A stretch of DNA of 64,000 nucleotides from contig CAWCOL010000009.1 in assembly GCA_963797175.1 (NCBI GenBank), positions 1,054,001 through 1,118,000 of the forward strand. The letters are read 5' to 3'. The position numbers and the translations under genes are program-made. Positions 46,061 to 54,677 of this stretch are shown piece after piece. Numbering within the stretch: position 1 is the stretch's first letter; every line of letters begins with the position of its first letter. The notes under the pieces were generated by a model. It saw only the letters and a list, made by a program, of their open reading frames with translations. It did no database searches and had not been told where the DNA came from. The stretch comes from DATLLN01 sp963797175 (GTDB lineage: Bacteria; Actinomycetota; Thermoleophilia; Gaiellales; JAICJC01).

Positions 46061-46423
46061 CTAGGCCGTCGCCTCGACGGGCGGGGCGGACGACGGAGCG
46101 GCCTCGTCCGGCCGCGCCGGCGAGTCGCCGGAGACGCGGTTGACGGCCATGAAGCGCATGACTCCGTCGGTGATGGCGAGCACGCGCTGGGCCTCGGCCA
46201 GCGGCGCGGCGTCTGCCTGGAAGGTGAGCACGTAGTACCAGGCTTCGTCCTGGTGCCGGATCTCGTAGGCGAGGCGGCGTTTGCCCCACGGCTCGACGCT
46301 GCCCCACTCCCCGGGCCCCTTCTCGATGATCGACTTGACTCGCTCGATGATCTCCCCGTGGCGCTCCTCGGCGACCTCGGGCTCGATCAGCAGCATGATC
46401 TCGTATGGTTTGATCCCGATCAC
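46061..46423 (-). CDS. rpsF: Small-subunit ribosomal protein bS6, with an odd start region
   Basis: About 117-120 residues; IKPYEIMLLIEPEV at the N-terminus and an Ala/Pro-rich tail. A perfect 12-base match to the 16S 3' end, AAGGAGGTGATC, overlaps the conventional GTG at 46423, so that GTG cannot be well placed. The codon eight bases downstream of AGGAGG is ATC (46414-46412), which aligns with the methionine of typical S6 (M-X-X-Y-E). ATC may be the true initiation codon. The next ATG is 26 bases from the site. First gene of the operon. Confidence 0.92.
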   Translation of the reverse strand: MIGIKPYEIMLLIEPEVAEERHGEIIERVKSIIEKGPGEWGSVEPWGKRRLAYEIRHQDEAWYYVLTFQADAAPLAEAQRVLAITDGVMRFMAVNRVSGDSPARPDEAAPSSAPPVEATA

Positions 46424-46524
46424 CTCCTTCGGTCTGATGCGGCCCCGGCGGCGGTGGGCCCCGCGATCAGGATCAGTGAGCGGTGCCCTGCCGGGGCAGG
46501 AAGCGGTTCGATTGACGAGCGGGC

Positions 46525-46532
46525 AGTATACT
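46525..46532. promoter_or_regulatory. Bidirectional -10-like palindrome AGTATACT
   Basis: AGTATACT gives TATACT on both strands between the rpsF operon and the divergent gene at 46543. For the + gene it would make a nearly leaderless mRNA. No convincing -35 hexamer was seen. Confidence 0.35.
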
Positions 46533-46542
46533 CGCGTCCCTC

Positions 46543-46845
46543 ATGGCACGAGTCCGATGGTTCCTGGTGGGAGCGGCCGCGGCTGCGGGAGCACTGGTCG
46601 TGTACCGGCGCTCGCGCGGCGACGCGTTCGAACTGGACGACTTCCAGCCCACGCCCGTGCAGGAGCCCTCCGGGCCGCCGCCGGCGAGGCGCGATCCGCC
46701 GCCCGCCGCCGCCTTCGCGACGATCGATCCCGAGGCGACGCAGGAGATGCGGGCGCGGATCGACGAGACCCGAGCGCGGATCGCCGAGAAGGCCGCGGCC
46801 AAGGCTGCCGAGGACGACGCGGCCCCGGCAGCCGAGACCGAGTAG
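46543..46845 (+). CDS. Small membrane-anchored protein
   Basis: A protein of 100 residues: an N-terminal membrane helix (RWFLVGAAAAAGALVVY), a proline-rich linker and an acidic/alanine-rich helical tail (about 55-100) that could form a coiled coil. No family recognised. Divergent from rpsF. Confidence 0.6.
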   Translation: MARVRWFLVGAAAAAGALVVYRRSRGDAFELDDFQPTPVQEPSGPPPARRDPPPAAAFATIDPEATQEMRARIDETRARIAEKAAAKAAEDDAAPAAETE

Positions 46846-46854
46846 CCGTCTCGC

Positions 46855-47502
46855 TCACTGGTCGGAGGGGTACGCCTCGATCCCCTGGGCGGCCAGCATC
46901 CGCGCCACGGACGGCCGCTCCGAGAGGCGGGCGTAGTGCGTGCCCAGGTTGGGCAGCGTCCACGCCTTGCGGGGCAGGTTGCGCCCCCAGCGGGTGAGCA
47001 TGTGCAGGTAGAGGTCGGCGCCGGAGAAGCCGCCCAGCAGGTGGTCGCGGCCGGCCAGCTCGGCGTCCAGCCAGTCGAACATCTCGTCCAGCTGCCGCCC
47101 GGCGCCCTGTCTGACCGCCGCCTGGACGCCGGCGTCCGCACCGATCGCGCGCTCCGGGTAGAACCACCACATGAAGGTGGCCTGCACCGTGTTGGTCAGG
47201 TAGGCGAGGCTGCGGTAGGCGTACGAGCGTTCGGCCGTGCCGAACGGTGGCAGCAGCCCCGCCTCGGGGAAGCGGTCGGCCAGGTGCATCACGATCGCGG
47301 CGGCCTCGTACAGGGCGACGTCGCCGTCGCGCAGCGCCGGCACGCGGCCGAACGGGCTGGCGGCGACGAAGCCGGGCGGGCCGACGGCGTGGCGGTCGGC
47401 GTCGCGCACCGCCTCGACCGCCTCGAACTCGGCGCCGGTCTCCTCCAGGGCCGCGTGGGGCGCCATCGCGGCCGAACCTGGGATGTAGTAGATCGTCAGC
47501 AT
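46855..47502 (-). CDS. Glutathione S-transferase-like protein
   Basis: A protein of 215 residues with a thioredoxin-like N-terminal half (LTIYYIPGSAAMAPHAALEE; SPFGRVPALRDGDVALYEAAAI) and an all-helical C-terminal half. The catalytic Ser or Tyr could be S10 or Y5/Y6. Actinobacteria mostly lack glutathione, so it may bind another thiol or have a different role. ATG 47502. Convergent with the gene at 46543. Confidence 0.8.
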   Translation of the reverse strand: MLTIYYIPGSAAMAPHAALEETGAEFEAVEAVRDADRHAVGPPGFVAASPFGRVPALRDGDVALYEAAAIVMHLADRFPEAGLLPPFGTAERSYAYRSLAYLTNTVQATFMWWFYPERAIGADAGVQAAVRQGAGRQLDEMFDWLDAELAGRDHLLGGFSGADLYLHMLTRWGRNLPRKAWTLPNLGTHYARLSERPSVARMLAAQGIEAYPSDQ

Positions 47503-47559
47503 CGGCGGGCACGCCCAACCTACCGGTAGGCTGGGCGCCGTGCGCAGGCGAGGATCACC

Positions 47560-48546
47560 GTGACCGAGCGCCCACGGGCGGCCGTGCTGCTGGCGATGGT
47601 GAACGGCTACCAGGTGTCGCAGGCCCTGCACGCCGCCGTCGCGCTGGGCCTGCCCGACCTGCTCGCCGCCGGGCCGCGATCGTCGTCCGACCTCGCAACC
47701 GCGTGCGAGGCCGACGAGCCGACCCTGCGCCGCCTCCTCCGCGCGCTGGCCGGGCTCGGCGTGCTCAACGAGGAGGCCGATGGCCGCGTCTCGCTGACCG
47801 ACCTGGGAATGCCGCTTCGCACCGACGCGCCCGACTCGATCGCCGGCTGGACGCGGCTGATCGGCCGGCCGTACTACTGGAGCACGTGGGCCGTGCTGCC
47901 CGATGCGGTGCGCACCGGCCAGAACGGGTTCCGGATGCTGCACGGCACGGACGTCTGGTCGTACCGCACCGATCTCCCCGAGGAGAGCGCGATCTTCGAC
48001 GGGGCGATGGCGGCGCTGACGAACCAGGTGACCCGGGCCGTGCTGGACGGCTACGACTTCTCGCGCTTCGCCACCGTTGTCGACGTGGGCGGCAGCCGCG
48101 GCGCGCTGCTGGAGGCGCTGCTCGCGCGCCACGCCGCGATGCGCGGTGTGCTGTTCGACCAACCCCACGTCGTGGACGGGCTGCCCGGCACCGAACGGCT
48201 GGCGGTGGTGGCAGGCAGCTTCTTCGACGCCGTCCCGTCCGGCGGTGACGCCTACGTGCTGAAGATGATCATCCACGACTGGGAGGACTCCGAGGCCGTG
48301 GCCATCCTGCGCACCGTCCGCGCCGCGATGGGACCGGAGGCCGTGGTGCTGCTGATCGAGCGCTCGCTGGGGCCGCCCAACACGGCGCCCGGCGGAAAGC
48401 TGTCCGACCTGAACATGCTGCTGATGCCAGGCGGGCGCGAGCGCACGCACGAGGAGTACGGCGCGCTGTTCGCGGCCGCGGATCTGCGGCTGAGCGGCGT
48501 CACAGAGACCGGGAGCGTCGACGTGATCGAGGCGGTCGCCGGATGA
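47560..48546 (+). CDS. O-methyltransferase with dimerisation domain
   Basis: A protein of 328 residues: N-terminal winged-helix dimerisation domain (about 12-90) and SAM-binding domain with VVDVGGSRGALLEAL and IIHDWEDSEAVAIL, as in hydroxyneurosporene, acetylserotonin and antibiotic O-methyltransferases. GTG 47560. The stop overlaps the next ATG (ATGA), so the pair is co-translated. The substrate is unknown; a natural-product or pigment role is possible. Confidence 0.85.
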   Translation: MTERPRAAVLLAMVNGYQVSQALHAAVALGLPDLLAAGPRSSSDLATACEADEPTLRRLLRALAGLGVLNEEADGRVSLTDLGMPLRTDAPDSIAGWTRLIGRPYYWSTWAVLPDAVRTGQNGFRMLHGTDVWSYRTDLPEESAIFDGAMAALTNQVTRAVLDGYDFSRFATVVDVGGSRGALLEALLARHAAMRGVLFDQPHVVDGLPGTERLAVVAGSFFDAVPSGGDAYVLKMIIHDWEDSEAVAILRTVRAAMGPEAVVLLIERSLGPPNTAPGGKLSDLNMLLMPGGRERTHEEYGALFAAADLRLSGVTETGSVDVIEAVAG

Positions 48547-49640
48547 GCCGCGAGCTGACCATCGTCCGCGCCGACGGCGACCCTGCCCGGCGCGGCCGGA
48601 CCATCGGCCGGGAGCTGGCCGAGGGGCACGCGCGGGCGGTCGACTTCACGCTGCGCTACACCCGCCGCCACGGCCTGGCCGACCGCCATCTCGAGCCGCT
48701 GCTCGCGCCGTACCTTGCGGCCGCGCGGCGGACGGTGCCGCACCTGGTCGCGCAGCTGGAGGGCATTGCCGAGGGCGCCGGGCTGCGCTTCCTCGACGTC
48801 TTCGCCGTCAACGCGTTCGAGGAGCTGTACGCCGTGCTCGAAGGCGGGGTGGCCGCCCCGGCCGGCGTGACCATCGAGCCGGCCCCGCCGCCCGCGCCGA
48901 TCGAGCGCTGCACGGACATCGTCGTCCGCACGCCGGAGACGACCATCCTCGCGCACAACGAGCAGTGGTACGCGGGCGACGACGGCGGGGTGGCGGTGAT
49001 CGTCGAGCGCCCGGACTCGGGCGACGAGGTCGCGATCGTCGCGCCGGCGTCCGTCGGCACGCTGCCGCTGGTGGGGATGAACGCCCGCGGCGGCGCGCTC
49101 GGCCTGATGTCGCTGACGGGCGCCGACGAGCGGGTCGGCGTCCCCCGCGCGCTGCTGGGCCGCGACGGCATCGAGGCGGTCGATCGCGCCGACGCGCTGC
49201 GCCGCGTCTCCCGCCCGGGGCGCGCCGGAGGCTACAGCTACATGTACGCGTTCCGCGGCGGCGACGCATTCACGCTCGAGGTGACCGCAACCCGCGGGGC
49301 GCTGGTCGAGACCGCCGTGCACACCAACCACGCGCTGGACGAAGGCGTGGCGTCGGCCGCCGAGGCCCCGTCATCCGGCAGCCGGTCACGGTTCGCGCGG
49401 GCGGCCTCATTGCTCGACGCCGACCCGCCGCAAACCGCGCAGGACGCGATGCGCCTGCTTGGCGACCACGGCGCTGACGGCCAGGACATCTGCGTGCATC
49501 CCGATCCGGCGGCCGGCGACGAGGGCTCGGCGATCCAGTTCGGGATGGTGTGCGACGTCGAGGCGGGCGTGATGTGGCTGGCCGTGGGGCAGCCCTGTAC
49601 CGCGCCGTTCCACGAGCTGCGGCTCGACGAACTCCTCTAG
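48543..49640 (+). CDS. C45-type acyltransferase / Ntn-hydrolase
   Basis: A protein of 365 residues resembling acyl-CoA:6-aminopenicillanic acid acyltransferase and related C45 Ntn hydrolases. The likely nucleophile is C123 in ERCTDIVV, which would become the N-terminus after autocleavage. ILAHNEQWYAGDDGG and GGYSYMYAFRGGDAF follow the family pattern. It would cleave or form an amide bond. Coupled to the O-methyltransferase by an ATGA overlap; a peptide or acyl amide produced nearby could be its substrate. Confidence 0.78.
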   Translation: MSRELTIVRADGDPARRGRTIGRELAEGHARAVDFTLRYTRRHGLADRHLEPLLAPYLAAARRTVPHLVAQLEGIAEGAGLRFLDVFAVNAFEELYAVLEGGVAAPAGVTIEPAPPPAPIERCTDIVVRTPETTILAHNEQWYAGDDGGVAVIVERPDSGDEVAIVAPASVGTLPLVGMNARGGALGLMSLTGADERVGVPRALLGRDGIEAVDRADALRRVSRPGRAGGYSYMYAFRGGDAFTLEVTATRGALVETAVHTNHALDEGVASAAEAPSSGSRSRFARAASLLDADPPQTAQDAMRLLGDHGADGQDICVHPDPAAGDEGSAIQFGMVCDVEAGVMWLAVGQPCTAPFHELRLDELL

Positions 49641-50761
49641 CGCGTCCCGGCGCGGAGCCCCGCCGTCTCCAGCACCGCCCCGATCACCTCGTCGACCTGG
49701 CTCTCGGTCATCTCGGGGTAGATCGGCAGCGAGAGGCAGGTGGCGGCCAGCTCGTCGGTCACCGGCAGCGCGTCGCCCGCGACACGGTGCCCGACCTCGG
49801 CCATCGCCGGCTGCCGGTGCACGGGGATCGGGTAGTGGATCCCGGCGCCGATGCCGCGCTCGTTCAGCTCGGCCTTGATCCGGTCGCGCTCGGGGTGCAG
49901 CAGCACGAACAGGTGCCGGGTGTTGACGAAGCCGGCCTCGACGGCCTGCACGGGCAGGCCGCTGCCGGCGAGCCCCGCCTCGTAGGCCTCGGCGATCCGG
50001 TGCCGCGCGTCGATCCACTCGGCGAGGTGGGCGAGCTTCGCGCGCAGCACGGCCGCCTGGATCTCGTCCATGCGCGCGTTCGTCCCCACCCGCGCGTGCT
50101 CGTACTTCGCGCCGAAGCGGCCGTGGTCGCGCAGCTCGCGCAGGCGCAGGGCGAGCGCGTCGTCGGCGGTGATGACCGCGCCGGCGTCGCCGTAGGCGCC
50201 CAGCGTCTTGCCCGGGTAGAAGCTGAACGTCGCCGCCGTCGAGCGGCTGCCGACCGGCAGGCCGCCGTACCGGGACCCGTGCGCCTGCGCCGCGTCCTCG
50301 ACGATCGGGATGCCGGGCGCCGCCGCGGCGATCGCGGGCACGTCGGCGGGGTTGCCGTACAGGTGCACCGGCACGATCGCGCGCGTCCGCGGCGTCACGG
50401 CCCGGGCGACCTGTTCGGCCGAGATCACCCACGTCGCCGGATCGACGTCGACGAACACCGGGGTCGCGCCGCTGCGCACGATCGACCCCGCCGTGGCCAT
50501 GAAGGTGTGCGAAGCGGTGATCACCTCGTCGCCGGGGCCGAGACCGAGCGCGTCGAAGACGAGCTCGAGCGCGGTCGTGCCGTTCGACACGCCGATGCCG
50601 TGCGGCACCTGGGAGAACGCGGCGAACTCGTCCTCGAACGCCCTCGTCTCCTGGGCGTTGATAAACGACTGGCGCTCGACCACGCGGTCGATCGCGGCGG
50701 CGATCTCGGCCTGCATCGACGCGCGCTGCGCCTGGAGGTCGACGAGCGGGATGCGGCTCAT
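49637..50761 (-). CDS. DegT/DnrJ/EryC1-family sugar aminotransferase
   Basis: A protein of 374 residues of the PLP-dependent DegT family. The Schiff-base lysine is K185 in FSFYPGKTLGAYGD, and the GTTALELV and EDAAQAHG motifs are present. It would aminate a keto-sugar nucleotide. ATG 50761 overlaps the stop of the Gfo/Idh gene (ATGA). With the oxidoreductase, glycosyltransferase and ATP-grasp genes upstream it forms a likely surface-polysaccharide operon. Its own end overlaps the C45 gene by four bases. Confidence 0.9.
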   Translation of the reverse strand: MSRIPLVDLQAQRASMQAEIAAAIDRVVERQSFINAQETRAFEDEFAAFSQVPHGIGVSNGTTALELVFDALGLGPGDEVITASHTFMATAGSIVRSGATPVFVDVDPATWVISAEQVARAVTPRTRAIVPVHLYGNPADVPAIAAAAPGIPIVEDAAQAHGSRYGGLPVGSRSTAATFSFYPGKTLGAYGDAGAVITADDALALRLRELRDHGRFGAKYEHARVGTNARMDEIQAAVLRAKLAHLAEWIDARHRIAEAYEAGLAGSGLPVQAVEAGFVNTRHLFVLLHPERDRIKAELNERGIGAGIHYPIPVHRQPAMAEVGHRVAGDALPVTDELAATCLSLPIYPEMTESQVDEVIGAVLETAGLRAGTR

Positions 50762-51807
50762 GCCAGCGCCGCCACGGTGATCCGCTGGCCGCTCTCTGCG
50801 TGGGATGCGCTGGCCGCCTCGAGCACCTCGACGACGCCGGCCGCCTCCTCGAAATTCGTGATCGGGTCGGCCCCGGTGGCGATGCAGTCGAGGAAGTGCC
50901 GGCACTGGGCGGCGAGCGGCTCGACCGGCTTGATGCGCGGCACGTGGAGGTCACCCATCCGCTGGATCAGGCGGAACTCGTCGAACGTGTTGAAGTCGGC
51001 GAACGACTTGTCCACCCGCTCGCGGTCGATGCCGGCGTCGTGCACGACCACCTGGTCGGCGACGTCGTCGTACACGACCATCTTCTTGCTCCCGACGACC
51101 GTCATCCGCCGCACCTTGCTCGGGCTGAGCCAGCTGATCTGCACGTGGGCGACCGCCGACGGGTACTCGAGCAGCAGGAACGCCAGGTCGGGGATCCCCG
51201 GCTGGAGGTAGTCGTAGGCGTGGCAGCGGACGGTGTCGGCCGGGCCGCCCATCCAGTGGTTGATGATCGAGATGTCGTGCGGGGCGAAGTTCCAGATCGC
51301 ATCCACGTCGCGGCGGACGCGGCCGAGGTTCATCCGCTGGGAGTCGACGTAGTAGATCTCGCCCAGGTCGCCGGACTGCAGCAGGTCGTAGATGTAGTTG
51401 ACCGAGGGGCTGAAGCGGAAGGTGTGCCCCGCCATCAGCACCACCCCGTTCGCCCGGGCCAGCCCGCCCAGCAGCCGGCAGTCGGCGGCGCTCAGCGCCA
51501 TCGGCTTCTCGACCAGCACGTGCTTGCCGGCCTCGAGCGCGATCGACGCGACCTCGGTATGGGTGCTGGGGTTCGTTGCGATGATCACCGCGTCCACGTC
51601 GTCCAGCACCTCTTCCAGCGACGACGCGATCCGGGCCCCGGGATACTGGCGGCCGAGCGCGGTGGCCAGGTCGACGTTCAGATCGACCAGGGCGGCGACC
51701 TGCGCGTCCGGCAGCGACGCCGCCGCGCGGACGACCTTCGGGCCCCAGTAGCCGCAGCCGACCAGGGCGATGCGCACATGGCCACCGGGCGTGGATTGTC
51801 CGCTCAT
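50758..51807 (-). CDS. Gfo/Idh/MocA-family sugar oxidoreductase
   Basis: A protein of 349 residues: N-terminal Rossmann fold (VRIALVGCGYWGPKVVRA) and EKP motif (LVEKPMALS) with the catalytic lysine near residue 100. It oxidises a sugar nucleotide with NAD, in line with WlbA or similar enzymes acting before a DegT aminotransferase. ATG 51807 overlaps the glycosyltransferase stop (ATGA). Confidence 0.88.
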   Translation of the reverse strand: MSGQSTPGGHVRIALVGCGYWGPKVVRAAASLPDAQVAALVDLNVDLATALGRQYPGARIASSLEEVLDDVDAVIIATNPSTHTEVASIALEAGKHVLVEKPMALSAADCRLLGGLARANGVVLMAGHTFRFSPSVNYIYDLLQSGDLGEIYYVDSQRMNLGRVRRDVDAIWNFAPHDISIINHWMGGPADTVRCHAYDYLQPGIPDLAFLLLEYPSAVAHVQISWLSPSKVRRMTVVGSKKMVVYDDVADQVVVHDAGIDRERVDKSFADFNTFDEFRLIQRMGDLHVPRIKPVEPLAAQCRHFLDCIATGADPITNFEEAAGVVEVLEAASASHAESGQRITVAALA

Positions 51808-53087
51808 CGTTGAACCTCCTCCAGGACCGCCGCCATCTCCTCCGCGCGCGTCCGTCGATCGATCGTCGTTCGAATCTCTGCAGGGATTGTGCAGTCCCCG
51901 AGGTCGCCGGCGATCCACTCATCGCACACCCCGGCCAGCGTCGCGCGGATCGCATCGATGTCGTCTGGATCGGCAACACGCCCGGTGCCGGTCGCGCGGA
52001 GCAGGTCGGCGGCGGCGCCGTCCACCGGCACCAGCCCGATGATGGGGCGCTCCGCGGCGAGGTACTCGAACACCTTCCCGGAAAGCACGCTCCTGCCGAT
52101 CCCGCCGGCATCGGGGATCAGCAGCAGCAGCGCGTCGGAGCGCTTCATCGCCTCCAGCGCCTGGTCGTGCGGGACGAAGCCGTCGATCCGCAGCGCGTCG
52201 CCGAGCTCGAGCCCCGCCGCCCACTCGGCGTCGGCCGTGCGAAAGCCGCCGATGAACCGCGCCTCGACCAGCCCCCGCAGCTCGGGCCGCTCGTCGAGCA
52301 GCGCCCGCAGCGCGGTCAGGAACGGCCGGGGGCTGCGCACGCCGAAGAAGTAACCGGCGTGGAGGATGCTGAGCCGGTCCGACCGCTCGTAGGTGAGATC
52401 GGCGAAGTCGTCGAAGTCACAGCCGTTCGACACCACGCGGGTCGGCGTCCCGGCCGGGGTCAGCCCGCGCGCCTCCTCGGCGATCACATCGGTCACGGCG
52501 GTGACAGCGCTGGCCCGGCCCAGCGTCTGGCGTGCGATCCGCTCCAGCAGCGCCCGCTTGGCGCGGACGGTGCGCCGCTCGTAGCGGTGGTGCGGGTTGG
52601 CCAGCCACGAGTCGCGCAGGTCGGCGACCCAGGGGACGCCGGTGCGGCGCCGCACGATGTGGCCGGTGATGTGCGTGGAGGTCGGCGGCGACGTGGTGAG
52701 GATGGCGTCGATCGACTGCTCGCGGACGACGCGGACGGCCTCGCGGACGGCGCTCGGCACCCAGACCACGCGGGGGTCGGGCACGAGCATCTGCCGACCG
52801 AGCACCGCCGCGCGCGTCCCCACGCCGCGCAGCCCGTGGGCGCCGGCCAGCCGATCGACCGCGGGGCGCTCATCCGACGGCCCGCGGTAGCGCGCCCGGC
52901 GGACGGTCGTGCCCTCGGCGATCTCCGACTCCAGCGCGGGATCGATCGCGAGCCAGCTGGGATCGTCGGGCGCGAGGACGTGGACGTCCCAGCCGAACTC
53001 GGGCAGGTGCTTGCACAGCTTCAGCACGCGCTGCACACCACCGCCGCCGGCAGGGGGGAAGTAGTAGGAGACGATCAGGACGCGCAT
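51804..53087 (-). CDS. GT4-like glycosyltransferase
   Basis: A protein of 427 residues with a GT-B fold. N-terminal YYFPPAGGGGVQRVLKLCKHLPEFGWDVHVLAP is a GT4-type acceptor domain; the C-terminal domain holds SDALLLLIPD and SGKVFEYLAAERPIIGL. It probably transfers a sugar to a surface glycan. ATG 53087. Part of the operon 54170-49637. Confidence 0.87.
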   Translation of the reverse strand: MRVLIVSYYFPPAGGGGVQRVLKLCKHLPEFGWDVHVLAPDDPSWLAIDPALESEIAEGTTVRRARYRGPSDERPAVDRLAGAHGLRGVGTRAAVLGRQMLVPDPRVVWVPSAVREAVRVVREQSIDAILTTSPPTSTHITGHIVRRRTGVPWVADLRDSWLANPHHRYERRTVRAKRALLERIARQTLGRASAVTAVTDVIAEEARGLTPAGTPTRVVSNGCDFDDFADLTYERSDRLSILHAGYFFGVRSPRPFLTALRALLDERPELRGLVEARFIGGFRTADAEWAAGLELGDALRIDGFVPHDQALEAMKRSDALLLLIPDAGGIGRSVLSGKVFEYLAAERPIIGLVPVDGAAADLLRATGTGRVADPDDIDAIRATLAGVCDEWIAGDLGDCTIPAEIRTTIDRRTRAEEMAAVLEEVQR

Positions 53088-53093
53088 GGCCCC

Positions 53094-54170
53094 TCAGGTT
53101 TCGTCGTACTCGACCTGGTCGTAGTAGCGGACGGCCCGCCGCGTCGCGCGCACGCGCGACTGCATGGCCGCCACCTGCTCCTCGTCGAGCTCGCCCAGCG
53201 CGAGCCGCAACGCCAGGTAGGGGAGATTGAGATCCTCCTGGTAGACGATCGTCGAGATCCGTGGATTGACCTCGAGCAGACGGCCGTCGATGAACTGGAC
53301 GTTGACGAGCCAGTCGATGCCGAGTTCGCGCACGAGGCCGCGCGACGCCTCGACCAGCTCCGGAGCGTCGACGCTCTCGAAGTACATGGCCAGGCCGGCG
53401 CGCACCGCCTCGCGCGTCTTCGCGTGGCCGATCAGGAACCGGCCCTCGCGGCAGACCGCATCCACCGTGTGCTCCTTGCCCTTGATGTACTCCATCACCA
53501 GCAGCGACGGGAACTCGCCCTCCGAGGTGAGCGCCTCGAGCGTCTCGTCCACCGTCAACGGCAGCGGGCCGGGCCGCGCCTCGAGGATGTGCCAGCGCCG
53601 GTTCGGGCGTGCGGAGAGCACCAGGAAGCCGCGCGAGCCCTTCAGGTTCGTCGGCTTCATGCAGACGTCCACCTCGGGGTAGCCGAGCTCGGCCGCCGCC
53701 GCGCGGAGCTCGTCGGGCGTGGTGGCGACGATCGAGCGCGGCACGGGGATGCCCAGCCGCTCGGCCAGCTCCGTCGTCTTCGACTTGTCGTTCGACGCCG
53801 CGATGGCCGAGGGGGTCGGCACCAGCACCGGCATCTCGAAGCGGTCGACGGCGTCGGCCACCGCCGCGACCTCGAACGAGGATGACGGCAGCACCGCGTC
53901 CGCGCCCTCACGCGCGGCGAGCTCGGCGAGGAAGGGCGCGAGCTCCGGGGACGATCCGGGAGGCGCGACGTGGAACTGCTCGGCAATCATCCGGCCGCCC
54001 CGGCGGGCGCTCATGTCGGTGCCGATCACGTGCAGCTCGCGCTCGCCGTTCTGCTGCAGGGAGCGGACCAGCCGGGCGCCGCCCGGCGAGCCGCACGCGG
54101 TCACCAGCACCCGCAGCGGCCGAAGCCGGGAAGCCGCGCTCCCTCCCATGGAACCCTGCTCCCGAGCCAA
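53094..54170 (-). CDS. ATP-grasp protein, carbamoyl-phosphate-synthase-like
   Basis: A protein of 358 residues with an ATP-grasp core. KPTNLKGSRGF, ELGIDWLVNVQFIDGRLLEVNPRISTIVYQ and EYIKGKEHTVDAV fit a carboxylate-amine ligase. The TTG at 54170 has AGGAGG seven bases upstream, better than the ATG at 54149. It could make an amide or carbamoyl modification on a sugar. First gene of the sugar operon, 170 bases before selC on the other strand. Confidence 0.82.
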   Translation of the reverse strand: MAREQGSMGGSAASRLRPLRVLVTACGSPGGARLVRSLQQNGERELHVIGTDMSARRGGRMIAEQFHVAPPGSSPELAPFLAELAAREGADAVLPSSSFEVAAVADAVDRFEMPVLVPTPSAIAASNDKSKTTELAERLGIPVPRSIVATTPDELRAAAAELGYPEVDVCMKPTNLKGSRGFLVLSARPNRRWHILEARPGPLPLTVDETLEALTSEGEFPSLLVMEYIKGKEHTVDAVCREGRFLIGHAKTREAVRAGLAMYFESVDAPELVEASRGLVRELGIDWLVNVQFIDGRLLEVNPRISTIVYQEDLNLPYLALRLALGELDEEQVAAMQSRVRATRRAVRYYDQVEYDET

Positions 54171-54325
54171 CAGACGTCCTCCTCCAGAAGTCCCGTACGG
54201 CGGCTGACACGACCGTCCCGCCGCCGCGCGTCGGCCAGAGTATCACCGGAGGCACCGCCGGCCCGGCAGGCCGGAAACGGCGGTTTCGGCACTGCGACGC
54301 GGGCCTGATCGCCGCCTTCGAGGGC

Positions 54326-54331
54326 TACGAT
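54326..54331 (+). promoter_or_regulatory. Candidate -10 box for selC
   Basis: TACGAT, 12 bases before the mature 5' end of the tRNA. No strong -35 hexamer was seen. Confidence 0.35.
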
Positions 54332-54343
54332 GGCGGCCCACCT

Positions 54344-54436
54344 GGAGCGGCACGGGCCCGGTGGCCCATCCGGTCTTCAAAACCGGCAGGCCGATGTAGC
54401 CCATCGGTTGGTAGGTTCGACTCCTGCGCCGCTCCG
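54344..54436 (+). tRNA. selC: tRNA-Sec, anticodon TCA
   Basis: Folds as a bacterial tRNA-Sec: 8-bp acceptor stem (GGAGCGGC at 54344 with GCCGCTCC ending at 54435), 5-bp D stem, anticodon stem CCGGT/ACCGG with loop CTTCAAA (anticodon TCA, 54377-54379), a long variable arm (CCGATG/CATCGG) and a 5-bp T stem with loop TTCGACT. Discriminator G at 54436. Its presence means that selA, selB and selD probably exist elsewhere. Two decayed fragments of this tRNA lie at 59166 and 62836, so the gene has probably served as an integration site. Confidence 0.97.
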
Positions 54437-54677
54437 CTCACGAATCACCTGCAAATACCGCGTTTCGGGACCGCGTCGTTGTCCATTCTGTCGGCATCTC
54501 CGGAACGGCTCCGTGTGAGGCGCGTCCGCGGCGTCGCCACTGGTCGGCCGCCCGGAGGAGAGAGTGTTTGCCCGCGCCAAGACTGGAGAGGCTGCACGCT
54601 GGAGCGCTGCTGCCGGCTGCCGAGGCCATGGGCATCCCCAGGGCGGAACCGCACACGCCCGTCGATCGCGGGAACGG

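Noticed and set aside
46424..46542. S6:S18-binding leader motif upstream of rpsF
   Set aside because: A short CCTGCC/GGCAGG hairpin is present at 46487-46500, but I could not place the conserved bulge elements with confidence.
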